From an uncultured Alistipes sp. (GTDB taxonomy: Bacteria; Bacteroidota; Bacteroidia; Bacteroidales; Rikenellaceae): a DNA stretch of 64,000 nucleotides. Shown one piece after another: positions 8,184 to 16,644 of the stretch; position 1 is the first letter of the stretch, and every line of letters begins with the position of its first letter. The DNA lies in NCBI RefSeq assembly GCF_902388705.1, contig NZ_CABMQJ010000004.1:62001-126000 (forward strand), read 5' to 3'. A program made the position numbers and the translations under genes. Under the pieces are notes generated by a model. It did no database searches. It was not told the DNA's origin and was given only the letters and a program-made list of their open reading frames with translations.

Positions 8184-9734
8184 TTACTGTTTGGGTTTTA
8201 AGACAATGTAGGGCACGATCATCTCCTCCATCGAGATGCCGCCGTGCTGGAACGTGTTGCGGTAGTAGCGGATATGTCGGTTCGCATCGTTGTTGTAAAC
8301 CAGGAAATCCGAGTTGTAGGCGAAGATATAGCTCGACGTGAGGTTGCTCGACGGCAGCTGGACGTCCTCGGGTTTGAGTATCTCGTACACCTCGCGGGAG
8401 TTGTACGCCAGGTTGCGGCCCGTCTTGTAGCGCAGGTTGGCCGAGGTTTCCCGGTCGCCCGTCACCTTGACGGGATTGTCCACGCGAATGGTGCCGTGGT
8501 CGGAGGTAATCACGACGGTGTGTCCCCGCTCCGAGAGGAGTTTGAGGATGGTGTAAAGGTCGGAGTGTTCGAACCATGAGCGCGTCAGTGAGCGGAACGC
8601 CGCGTCGTCCTCCGTCAACTCGCGGATGATGTCGGTTTCGGTGCGGGCGTGCGAAAGGATGTCGAGGAAATTGTAGACGATTACCGAAAAATCGGCGTCG
8701 TAGACCTTTTGGATGTTGTCGACCAGCTTGCGCCCCTGCTCCGGGCGCACGAGTTTGTCGAACGAAAATTTCCAGTTCTTGCCGTTCTGGGCCATCAGCC
8801 GTTTGAGGAACTCCTCCTCGTACTGGTTCTTGCCGCCCTCCTCGTTGTCGTTGAGCCACTTGTTGGGCATCAGCTTGTCGATGGCCAGCGGCATGAGGCC
8901 TGCGAAAACGGCATTGCGGGCGTACTGGGTCGCCGTAGGCAGGATGGCGCAGTAGAATTCGTCCTGCACCACGTCGTAGAAGCCCCGCAGCAGCGAAGAG
9001 ATCGAACGCCACTGGTCGTAACGGAAGTTGTCGATCAGCAGCAGCGTGGTCTTGGGGTTCTCGTCGGCCACCGGGAAGACGTTGGTGCGCATGAGCGTGT
9101 GCGACATCACGGGGGTGTCGTCCGAACGCTTGTTAATCCAGTTGTAATAGTTGCGGCGCACGAATTTGCAGAACTCCTGGTTGGCTTCGCTTTTCTGGTA
9201 GGCCAGCACCTCCTTGATGCTCTGGTCGGAGGATTCCGAAAGATCGACCTCCCAGTTGGTGAGCTTGCGGTAGAGCGAGCACCAGTCGGCGAACGTTTCG
9301 GCCATCTGCAGCGACGAGGAAATCCGACCGAATTCCGAGCGGTAGTCGGCCGTGGTCTGCTCGGTGACGAGCTGCTGCTGGTGTACGTTTTTCTTAATCG
9401 AGAGCAGCACCTGGTTGGGGTTGACGGGCTTGATGAGGTAGTCGGCGATTTTCGAGCCGACGGCCTTGTCCATGATGTTCTCCTCCTCGCTCTTGGTCAC
9501 CATGATGACAGGCGTGGTGGGGCGCACCTCCTTGATTTTGGGGAGGGTTTCGAGCCCCGTCATGCCGGGCATCATCTCGTCGAGGATAATCAGGTCGTAA
9601 GAGCCTTCGGAGGCCATGTCGATGGCGTCGTAGCCGTTGTTGCAGGTGTCTACTTCGTAGCCTTTCTGCTTGAGGAACAGGACGTGGGGCTTCAAGAGCT
9701 CGACCTCGTCGTCCACCCATAATATTTTGACCAT
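8184..9734 (-). CDS. porX: PorX-type response regulator with PglZ domain
   Basis: 516 residues from the ATG at 9734. The N-terminal receiver domain (1-120) has the acidic pocket WVDDE, the phospho-acceptor Asp52 (LIILDEMMPG), and the conserved Thr (VTKSEEE) and Lys (IKPVNP). The remainder, from about 170, is a PglZ domain of the alkaline-phosphatase superfamily, with metal-ligand-like motifs LLLIDNFRYDQWR and VVITSDHGTI. This is the PorX architecture; PorX pairs with the kinase PorY and controls type IX secretion in Bacteroidetes. An ATG eight codons upstream (9758) is unlikely because it lies inside the predicted -7 box, so that RNA would start after it. tsaE follows one base downstream. Confidence 0.9.
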   Translation of the reverse strand: MVKILWVDDEVELLKPHVLFLKQKGYEVDTCNNGYDAIDMASEGSYDLIILDEMMPGMTGLETLPKIKEVRPTTPVIMVTKSEEENIMDKAVGSKIADYLIKPVNPNQVLLSIKKNVHQQQLVTEQTTADYRSEFGRISSSLQMAETFADWCSLYRKLTNWEVDLSESSDQSIKEVLAYQKSEANQEFCKFVRRNYYNWINKRSDDTPVMSHTLMRTNVFPVADENPKTTLLLIDNFRYDQWRSISSLLRGFYDVVQDEFYCAILPTATQYARNAVFAGLMPLAIDKLMPNKWLNDNEEGGKNQYEEEFLKRLMAQNGKNWKFSFDKLVRPEQGRKLVDNIQKVYDADFSVIVYNFLDILSHARTETDIIRELTEDDAAFRSLTRSWFEHSDLYTILKLLSERGHTVVITSDHGTIRVDNPVKVTGDRETSANLRYKTGRNLAYNSREVYEILKPEDVQLPSSNLTSSYIFAYNSDFLVYNNDANRHIRYYRNTFQHGGISMEEMIVPYIVLKPKQ

Positions 9735-9755
9735 GCCGTTATCGGATTTAGTTTG

Positions 9756-9786
9756 CAAAATTAGTTATTTTATTATCAAACGCAAA
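9756..9786 (-). promoter_or_regulatory. Promoter of porX-tsaE (TTTG-N19-TAATTTTG)
   Basis: On the reverse strand TTTG (9783-9786) is separated by exactly 19 bases from TAATTTTG (9756-9763), a full match to the Bacteroidetes promoter consensus. The start point would be near 9750, which excludes the ATG at 9758 and supports the one at 9734. Confidence 0.75.
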
Positions 9787-10196
9787 AACCGGACGTTTAT
9801 TGAGTCGCCGACGATTTCCGCAGAAATAAAGATTCGGGCGGATTTGCGGCGGCGATTTTCGCTGCGGGCGTTGTGATTGGCACAGTGTTGGATAGGTGTT
9901 CCGACGCGCCGGCCAGAACGGGTTCTTTGCCGGCGCGGGAGCCGCTCCGCCGCCCCGGATTCGCTTCGGGCGTATTGATGCCGGGAAAAGGTCGGACAGA
10001 ATGGATGCTCCGGATGTTAGTTGTTTGACATTCATTGCATTATGTGTTTTGAGGGACGGAACGTCCCTCCGGGGAATAATTGGCTGACACATAATATTTT
10101 AATTTTCCGCAGAGTTTTGCCCGATATTTGTTATCGTGTTGTTATAGTGACAGGTAGGGTACTGTGGGAAAAATAATGAAAAAAATATACGGTTTA
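9787..10196. other. Intergenic region between porX and HU promoters, with one inverted repeat
   Basis: No gene is recognised here. A perfect 8-bp inverted repeat, GAGGGACG-GAA-CGTCCCTC, lies at 10051-10069. It is not followed by a T-run on either strand, so it is not an obvious terminator. Confidence 0.5.
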
Positions 10197-10227
10197 TTGG
10201 CTAAAATGTAAATAAAGCGTATATTTG
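10197..10227 (+). promoter_or_regulatory. Promoter of the HU gene (TTGG-N19-TATATTTG)
   Basis: TATATTTG at 10220-10227 is a perfect -7 match, with TTGG at 10197-10200 spaced by 19 bases. The leader to the ATG at 10276 would be about 43 bases and AT-rich. Confidence 0.65.
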
Positions 10228-10275
10228 CAGTCCGAATGTCTTCACACGAACTTAATAATTTAATACTATATAGAT

Positions 10276-10548
10276 ATGACAAAGGCAGATATCGTAAGCG
10301 AAATCGCTAAAAGCACCGGCGTTGAGAAGGTGCAGGTTCAGGCAATCGTCGAGGCTTTTATGGATAGCATCAAGACGTCGCTGACCAACAAGAATAACGT
10401 GTATCTCCGCGGCTTCGGCAGCTTTATCGTGAAGAAGCGCGCCAAGAAGGTGGCCCGCAATATCTCGAAGAACACGACCATTACCATTCCCGAACACAAC
10501 ATCCCTGCTTTCAAGCCCGCCAAGAGCTTCGCAGCGAAGGTGAAATAA
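10276..10548 (+). CDS. HU family DNA-binding protein
   Basis: 90 residues, the standard HU/IHF length. It starts MTKADIVSEIAKSTGVEK. The DNA-binding arm contains the family signature VYLRGFGSFIVKKRAKKVAR, followed by PEHNIPAFKPAKSFAAKVK. HU proteins bend DNA and compact the nucleoid as dimers. It has its own near-consensus promoter. A 29-residue ribosomal-type gene follows after 35 bases, probably in the same transcript, with a hairpin after that. A specific HU or IHF subunit assignment is not possible. Confidence 0.95.
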   Translation: MTKADIVSEIAKSTGVEKVQVQAIVEAFMDSIKTSLTNKNNVYLRGFGSFIVKKRAKKVARNISKNTTITIPEHNIPAFKPAKSFAAKVK

Positions 10549-10583
10549 TTCAGTTTAACAAGAACCTCAAAAATTTAAGGACT

Positions 10584-10673
10584 ATGCCAAACGGAAAGAA
10601 GCATAAGCGTCACAAGATGGCTACCCACAAGCGCAAAAAACGTCTGCGCAAGAATCGCCACAAGAAAAAGTAG
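10584..10673 (+). CDS. 29-residue COX24/bS22-like ribosomal protein
   Basis: A tiny basic ORF, ATG at 10584 and TAG at 10671. It begins MPNGKKHKRHKMATHKRKKR and ends with alternating R, K and H to a KKK terminus; nearly two thirds of the residues are Lys, Arg or His. Such peptides recur in Bacteroidetes and are placed in the AURKAIP1/COX24 (DUF1713) family, related to mitochondrial mS38 and mycobacterial bS22, small-subunit ribosomal proteins. I recognise it from this pattern, not from a search. It lies 35 bases after HU and 27 bases before a strong hairpin, so HU and this gene look like one transcript. Its length makes it easy for gene callers to miss. Confidence 0.8.
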   Translation: MPNGKKHKRHKMATHKRKKRLRKNRHKKK

Positions 10674-10700
10674 GGTAGCACCTTTGTGCTAAACGATAGA

Positions 10701-10735
10701 TAAAGCTAAAGGAGCCCGAGGCTCTTTTAGCTTTA
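10701..10735 (+). terminator. Hairpin after HU and the bS22-like gene
   Basis: A 15-bp stem with one G-U pair (10701-10715 with 10721-10735) and a 5-base loop CCGAG. The T-run after it is weak (CCTATTTTC), so it may terminate or only stabilise the RNA end. Confidence 0.7.
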
Positions 10736-11028
10736 CCTATTTTCTGCGGCTTTTCGCGGCAGCTTTCCGCTTACGGCGCCCGGTGTGCCGTGCGAAACCG
10801 CCTGAAACGGGTGTAAACCCTTGCTGCCCCGGCCTTTACGGGGCGTGTAACAGGGCTTCCCCGGCGAAATGCCGCAAAATCCGGACAGTACTTTCCCGGA
10901 GATTTTCTCCGGACTGCGGGCCGGACAATTTATTTCTTTTGGAGTTCGCCGCCACTTCAGACCAAAATGCGGCCTAACCGATTTCAGTATTCCGCGTTCC
11001 CGGATCCGGGGCGCGACACACGATATAA
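10736..11028. other. Intergenic region before RNase G
   Basis: 293 bases, GC-rich in the first half. No ORF with protein-like composition, no tRNA and no clear TAnnTTTG promoter box was seen. Confidence 0.5.
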
Positions 11029-12579
11029 ATGAACAGAGAATTAATTGTAAACGTCAACCCGACCGAAATTTCCATCGCGCTGTGTGAGGACAAGGTGCTT
11101 GTCGAACTCAACAAGGAACAGTGCCAGACGGGTTTCGCTGTAGGAGATATATACCTCGGGAAAGTACGTAAGATCATGCCGGGGCTCAACGCGGCATTCG
11201 TCAACATAGGACACGAAAAGGACGCTTTTATCCACTACCTCGATTTGGGAAGCCAGTTCCCCTCGTTGCAGAAGCTGGTTTCTTCGCAGCAGCCCGGCAA
11301 ACGGGGCATGCGCGTCGAGAGCATGAAGCTCGAATCCCCCGTCGAGAAGACCGGGAAAATCGCCAATTACCTGCAGGTGGGCCAGAACATCATGGTGCAG
11401 ATCGCCAAGGAGGCCATCTCGACCAAAGGACCGCGCCTGACCGCCGACATTTCGCTGGCGGGCCGCAACGTGGTGCTGGTACCGTTCTCCTCGAAAGTTT
11501 TCCTGTCGCAGAAAATCCGTTCAGCGGATGAGAAAAAGCGCCTGAAGCGCATCGCCGCCGCCGTGCTTCCCAAAAACTTCGGGGTCATCATCCGCACCGC
11601 AGCCATGGAGGCCAAGGACGAGGATATCGAGCACGACATCCAGACCCAGATCGACCGCTGGCGCAAGACCTGTGCGGCGATTAAAAAGAATACGGCTCCC
11701 GCGCAGCTGATGAGCGAGATGAACCGGGCCAACACGATTATCCGCGATTCGCTGAACGGCTCGTTCTCGCAGATTGCCGTCGACGACGAGGCGATGTACA
11801 ACGACATCCGCAGTTATATCAGGCAAATAGAACCCGAAAAGGAGAAGATTGTCAAACTCTACCGCGGCAACGTCCCCATTTTCGACAACTTCGACATCTC
11901 GAAGCAGATTAAGTCGCTCTTCGCCAAGTACGTGTCGCTGCGCCGCGGCGCCTACCTGATTATCGAGCATACGGAGGCGATGAACGTCATCGACGTGAAC
12001 TCGGGCAACCGCACCAAAGCCGAGGACAACCAGGAGCAGACGGCCATGGACGTCAACCTGGCCGCCGCGAAGGAGATTGCCCGGCAGCTGCGCCTGCGCG
12101 ACCTGGGCGGTATCGTGATTATCGACTTCATCGACCTGCACAAGGCGCAGAACCGGCAGGCGCTGTTCGACGAGATGGTGAAGCTGATGTCCACCGACAA
12201 GGCCAAGCACACGGTGCTGCCGCTTACGAAGTTCGGCCTGATGCAGATTACCCGCCAGCGGGTGCGCCCCGTGGCCGTCGAGGAGGTGTCGGACGTCTGC
12301 CCGACCTGCAACGGCTCGGGCAAGATCGAACCTACGGTGCTGCTGGACAAGAAAATCGAGAACCAGATTTCGTTCCTCACGCAGGATCGCGGCCACAAGT
12401 ACATCAAACTGGTCGTCAGCCCCTATGTGGAGGCTTTCCTCAACAAAGGCCTCTTGTCGCTGCACCGCCGCTGGGAGTGGAAATACAAAGTCCGCCTGCA
12501 TATTACCGGAGACCAGAGCCTCGGCATCGTCGAGGTACATTACCACGACCGCAAGGATAACGACCTGATTAACAAGTGA
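11029..12579 (+). CDS. rng: Ribonuclease G/E
   Basis: 516 residues, RNase G length and without the long C-terminal scaffold of RNase E. An S1-like RNA-binding domain (about 35-125, VGDIYLGKVRKIMPGLNAAF) is followed by the RNase H-like catalytic core. The core carries the metal-binding Asp residues in VIDVNSGN and IIDFIDL, and the zinc-link CPTC near residues 424-427 that joins the dimer. It acts in the cytosol on 16S rRNA precursor and mRNA. It heads a dense plus-strand run, with mfd starting four bases after its stop. No convincing promoter box was found in the upstream gap. Confidence 0.95.
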   Translation: MNRELIVNVNPTEISIALCEDKVLVELNKEQCQTGFAVGDIYLGKVRKIMPGLNAAFVNIGHEKDAFIHYLDLGSQFPSLQKLVSSQQPGKRGMRVESMKLESPVEKTGKIANYLQVGQNIMVQIAKEAISTKGPRLTADISLAGRNVVLVPFSSKVFLSQKIRSADEKKRLKRIAAAVLPKNFGVIIRTAAMEAKDEDIEHDIQTQIDRWRKTCAAIKKNTAPAQLMSEMNRANTIIRDSLNGSFSQIAVDDEAMYNDIRSYIRQIEPEKEKIVKLYRGNVPIFDNFDISKQIKSLFAKYVSLRRGAYLIIEHTEAMNVIDVNSGNRTKAEDNQEQTAMDVNLAAAKEIARQLRLRDLGGIVIIDFIDLHKAQNRQALFDEMVKLMSTDKAKHTVLPLTKFGLMQITRQRVRPVAVEEVSDVCPTCNGSGKIEPTVLLDKKIENQISFLTQDRGHKYIKLVVSPYVEAFLNKGLLSLHRRWEWKYKVRLHITGDQSLGIVEVHYHDRKDNDLINK

Positions 12580-12583
12580 CGCT

Positions 12584-15500
12584 ATGACTGCCCGCGAGCA
12601 GCTGGCGCAGTTCGCCGGCGGGTCGAAAGCCCTGTCGCAACTGTGCCGCGAATATAAAAAAGAGAGCGCAACCGTCCACCTGAAAGAGCTGGTCGGCGGT
12701 GCTCTTTCGTTTTATGCTGCCGCGGCCGTCGTGAAAACAGGCGGTGTGCATGTCTTTGTCGCCGAAGACCGCGACGCCGCGGCCTACCTGCTGAACGACT
12801 TCTATAACCTGCTGGACGAGGAGCGGGTTTACTTCTTCCCCTCGTCGTACAAACGTTCCGTGGCCTATGGCACCGAAGATGCCCAGGGCGTGGTACAGCG
12901 TACGGCGGCAATGAACGCTGTGCGGAGTTTCGCGAAAGGCTACCTGGTCGTCTGCACCTACCCCGAGGCGCTGGCCGAGCGGGTTGCCGACGCAGAGACC
13001 CTGCGGCGCGATACGATTGCCGTGAAGCGGGGCGACAAAATTTCGATTGCGGTGCTGGAGGATGCCCTCGTCGATGCGAATTTCACGCGTGTCGATTTCG
13101 TCTACGAGCCGGGACAATACTCCGTCCGCGGCGGTATCGTCGACGTCTTTTCCTATTCGGAGAGCAAGCCCTACCGCGTTGACTTTTTCGGTGACGAAAT
13201 CGACTCGATTCGCCGCTTCAACATTTCGAGCCAGTTGTCGGCCGATAAGCTCGATTGCGTGGAAATCATCCCCAACCTCAATGCCGGGGATGCACCCAAA
13301 GTGTCGTTCGTGCAGTTCGCGGGCAGCGCCGCGGCCTACTGGTTCTATGACGCCGACTATGTGCTGCGCCGTATCAACGACCTGCGCCGCAAGGTACTCG
13401 CCGATTTGGAGCATCCCGAACAAATCGACCGGCTGCTGACCAGCCGCAACGTGCTGTTGGGCGATTTGTCCGGCTGCCGGCTGCTTGCCCTGCGCGACAA
13501 CCTGCCGGAGCGTCCCGCCACTGCCGCCGTCGAATTCGATACCGCTCCGCAGCCCAAGTTCAACAAGAACTTCGAGATGCTGGCCGACGACATGATTCGC
13601 AATTCGCTGCGCGGCTATACGACCTATATCCTCTCGGAGAACAAGGTGCAGGTCGAGCGCCTCGAAAATATTTTCCACCAGATCGGCCGCGGACAGGCCG
13701 TCGTGCGCCCTCTCTCGATCACGATGCACGAGGGCTTCGTGGACAACGACCTGAAGCTGTGCCTCTATACCGACCACCAAATATTCGACCGCTACCAGCG
13801 CTACCGCATCAACGGCGAAATCAAGCGCGACGAGCAGATGACTGTCGCCGAGCTGAACCAGCTCCGCCCGGGCGACTATGTGGTGCATATCGACCACGGC
13901 GTGGGGCGTTTCGACGGACTGGTGAAAATCAACGAGAACGGCAAGTCGCACGAGGCTATCAAACTGGTTTACAAGGACGGCGACGTGCTGTTCGTGAACG
14001 TCCACTCGCTCCACCGCATTTCGCGCTATAAATCCGGCGACGGCGAGCCGCCCAAGGTCTACAAGCTCGGCAACGGGGCATGGCAGAAGTTGAAGAACGC
14101 CACCAAGAAGGCCGTCAAGGACATTTCGCGCGAGCTGATTGCGCTTTATGCCAAACGCAAGGCGAGCAAGGGGTTCGCATTCTCGCCCGACAGCTACCTG
14201 CAGCATGAGCTGGAGGCTTCGTTCCAGTGGGAGGATACCCCCGACCAGCAGACGACCGTCGCGGCCGTCAAGAAAGATATGGAATCCGACCAGCCGATGG
14301 ACCGCCTGGTCTGCGGCGACGTGGGCTTCGGCAAAACCGAGGTTGCCGTGCGTGCGGCGTTCAAGGCCGCCGTGGACGGCAAGCAGGTGGCCGTGCTGGT
14401 GCCCACGACGATTCTCGCCCTGCAGCATTACCGCTCCTTCTCCGAGCGCCTGCGCAACTTCCCCGTGCGGGTCGAGTACCTCAACCGCACCAAGACCGCG
14501 AAGGAGGTGAACCAGATTCGCGCCGACCTGGAGGCGGGACGCATCGACATCCTGATCGGCACGCACAAGATACTGGGCAAACAGATTGTCTTCCGCGACC
14601 TGGGGCTGCTGGTCATCGACGAGGAGCAGAAGTTCGGCGTCGCGGCCAAGGAAAAGCTCACGCAGCTGGCCGTCAACGTCGATACGCTGACCCTTACGGC
14701 CACGCCGATTCCGCGTACGCTGCAATTCTCGCTGATGGGGTCGCGCGACCTGTCGGTCATTTCGACTCCGCCGCCCAACCGCCAGCCGATTGTCACCGAG
14801 TCGCATGTCTTTTCCGAGGAGATTATCCGCGACGCCGTCGAGGCGGAGCTCGCGCGCGGCGGACAGGTGTACTTCGTCCACAACCGCGTCGAAGACCTGA
14901 TGACCCTGCAGGGCCTTATCACGCGTATCTGCCCCAAGGCGCGTGTGGCCGTCGGGCATGGCAAAATGCCGGCCGAGAAGCTCGAGAAACTCATCATGGA
15001 CTTTATCTACGGGGAGTTCGATGTGCTGGTTTCGACGACCATCGTCGAGAACGGCATCGACATTCCCAACGCCAATACGATTATCGTCGACAACGCCCAG
15101 AATTTCGGGTTGAGCGACCTGCACCAGCTTCGCGGCCGCGTGGGGCGCAGCAACCAGAAAGCCTACTGTTACCTGCTTTCCCCGCCCGAAGAGATGCTGT
15201 CGTCCGATGCGCGGCGCCGCCTGCGGGCCATCGAGGAGTTCTCCGACCTGGGTTCGGGCTTTAATATCGCCATGCAGGATCTGGACATCCGCGGTGCGGG
15301 CAACCTGCTGGGGGCCGAGCAGAGCGGTTTCATCGCCGACATCGGCTTCGAGACCTACCAGAAGATTATGAACGAAGCGATTGCCGAGCTGCGTGCCGAA
15401 GGGCTCCATGTCGCCGGGTTGAGCGACTCGGAGCAGGATGTCGTGGAGCAGATGCGCTATATCGACGACGCGCATATCGAAATCGAGGTCGACGCGGGGC

Positions 15501-15907
15501 TGCCCGATTCCTATGTGGCGCAGCAGGCGGAGCGCCTCAAACTCTACCGCGAGCTCGACTCGACCAAGGACGAAGAGGCGCTGCTGGCGTTCGAAAGCCG
15601 CCTCGCCGACCGCTTCGGGCCGCTGCCGCGCGAAACGAAGGAGCTGCTCAACGTCGTGCGCCTGCGCTGGGAGGCAATCCGCCTGGGCCTCGAGCGCGTG
15701 AAGGTCAAGAACGGACTGATGATCGCCCATTTCGTCGGCGAGGAGAATTCGCCTTACTACAAGAGCGACACGTTTATGGAACTGCTCCGCAAGGTGACGC
15801 AAAATCCCGGCAGATTTGTGCTCAAACAGCACAATAATCGTCTGGCGATGACCGTTAGGAATGTCAAAGACATTGAGGACGCATATAAAACGCTGCAGCA
15901 ACTTTGA
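12584..15907 (+). CDS. mfd: Transcription-repair coupling factor Mfd
   Basis: 1107 residues, close to the usual 1100-1150. In order: an N-terminal UvrB-like module; an RNA polymerase-interacting CarD/RID-type domain near residue 427 (RPGDYVVHIDHGVGRFDG); a superfamily 2 translocase with Walker A GDVGFGKTEVAV near 578 and DEEQKFGV near 678; the TRG region; and the C-terminal Mfd domain. Mfd removes RNA polymerase stalled at DNA damage and recruits UvrA/UvrB. It starts four bases after rng, and its stop codon overlaps the TTG start of coaX, so translation is probably coupled. Confidence 0.97.
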   Translation: MTAREQLAQFAGGSKALSQLCREYKKESATVHLKELVGGALSFYAAAAVVKTGGVHVFVAEDRDAAAYLLNDFYNLLDEERVYFFPSSYKRSVAYGTEDAQGVVQRTAAMNAVRSFAKGYLVVCTYPEALAERVADAETLRRDTIAVKRGDKISIAVLEDALVDANFTRVDFVYEPGQYSVRGGIVDVFSYSESKPYRVDFFGDEIDSIRRFNISSQLSADKLDCVEIIPNLNAGDAPKVSFVQFAGSAAAYWFYDADYVLRRINDLRRKVLADLEHPEQIDRLLTSRNVLLGDLSGCRLLALRDNLPERPATAAVEFDTAPQPKFNKNFEMLADDMIRNSLRGYTTYILSENKVQVERLENIFHQIGRGQAVVRPLSITMHEGFVDNDLKLCLYTDHQIFDRYQRYRINGEIKRDEQMTVAELNQLRPGDYVVHIDHGVGRFDGLVKINENGKSHEAIKLVYKDGDVLFVNVHSLHRISRYKSGDGEPPKVYKLGNGAWQKLKNATKKAVKDISRELIALYAKRKASKGFAFSPDSYLQHELEASFQWEDTPDQQTTVAAVKKDMESDQPMDRLVCGDVGFGKTEVAVRAAFKAAVDGKQVAVLVPTTILALQHYRSFSERLRNFPVRVEYLNRTKTAKEVNQIRADLEAGRIDILIGTHKILGKQIVFRDLGLLVIDEEQKFGVAAKEKLTQLAVNVDTLTLTATPIPRTLQFSLMGSRDLSVISTPPPNRQPIVTESHVFSEEIIRDAVEAELARGGQVYFVHNRVEDLMTLQGLITRICPKARVAVGHGKMPAEKLEKLIMDFIYGEFDVLVSTTIVENGIDIPNANTIIVDNAQNFGLSDLHQLRGRVGRSNQKAYCYLLSPPEEMLSSDARRRLRAIEEFSDLGSGFNIAMQDLDIRGAGNLLGAEQSGFIADIGFETYQKIMNEAIAELRAEGLHVAGLSDSEQDVVEQMRYIDDAHIEIEVDAGLPDSYVAQQAERLKLYRELDSTKDEEALLAFESRLADRFGPLPRETKELLNVVRLRWEAIRLGLERVKVKNGLMIAHFVGEENSPYYKSDTFMELLRKVTQNPGRFVLKQHNNRLAMTVRNVKDIEDAYKTLQQL

Positions 15908-16644
15908 ATTTAATCGTAGATATCGGAAACACCCTCGTCAAACTCGCTGTTTTCGACCGCGGGGAGATTGTCGCGCAGCACTGCGTGGAGCGGCTGCATC
16001 CCTCGATGCTCGGGGAGCTGCTCGCGGCATGGCCCGTGCGGCAGGCCGTGGTGGCCTCGACGCGCGGCGAAGTGGATGAAATAGCCGAGCTGCTGCGCCC
16101 GCAGGTGGAATACCTGCTGGAATTTTCGTCGCAGACCCCCGTGCCGATCGGCAATGCCTACCTCACGCCCGACACGCTGGGCCGCGACAGGCTGGCCGCC
16201 GCTGTCGGCGCCACGGTGCTTTACCCCGGGCGCAATGTGCTGATTGTCGATTTCGGCACGGCGGTGACCGTCGATTTGGTGACGTCCGACGGCGTTTTCC
16301 GCGGCGGCTGTATCTCGCCGGGTATGAAGACCCGTTTCCGGTCGCTGCACGACTATACCGCCAAACTGCCGCTGTGCACCGCGACCGGGGACGAAGCCCT
16401 TTCGGGACTCACGACCGGGCAGGCCATCGAGTTGGGCGTGATGAACGGAATTACTTTCGAGATCGAGGGCTACATGGCCCGCATGCGGGAAAAAATCGAC
16501 GATTTATGTGTAATTTTTACCGGCGGGGACGCGAAATTCTTTGTTAAACGAATTAAAAATACGATATTTGCAAATTGTAATCTGGTCTTTTGCGGATTGA
16601 ATAGAATTTTAGAGTACAATGCAAGTGAAGAACACCTTGATTAA
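15904..16644 (+). CDS. coaX: Type III pantothenate kinase
   Basis: 246 residues. The ASKHA-fold kinase motifs are present: DIGNTLVKLAVFDRG at the N terminus (phosphate 1), LIVDFGTAVTVDLV near 117, and GCISPGMKTR. The typical pantothenate-site GRDRLAAAVGA is also there. It phosphorylates pantothenate, the first step to coenzyme A, without feedback inhibition by CoA. The start is a TTG at 15904 that overlaps the mfd stop by four bases; there is no ATG close to the conserved N terminus. Its 3' end overlaps the next gene by 26 bases. Confidence 0.93.
   Translation: MNLIVDIGNTLVKLAVFDRGEIVAQHCVERLHPSMLGELLAAWPVRQAVVASTRGEVDEIAELLRPQVEYLLEFSSQTPVPIGNAYLTPDTLGRDRLAAAVGATVLYPGRNVLIVDFGTAVTVDLVTSDGVFRGGCISPGMKTRFRSLHDYTAKLPLCTATGDEALSGLTTGQAIELGVMNGITFEIEGYMARMREKIDDLCVIFTGGDAKFFVKRIKNTIFANCNLVFCGLNRILEYNASEEHLD

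Noticed and set aside
8184..9734. PglZ domain as part of a BREX phage-defence locus
   Set aside because: The receiver-PglZ architecture is that of PorX and no other BREX gene is present.
12569..15901. 1110-codon reverse-strand open frame opposite mfd
   Set aside because: It mirrors mfd exactly in frame and composition. The protein is rich in Val, Arg, His and Gln with no domain. Open antisense frames are common in GC-rich genes with strong codon bias.
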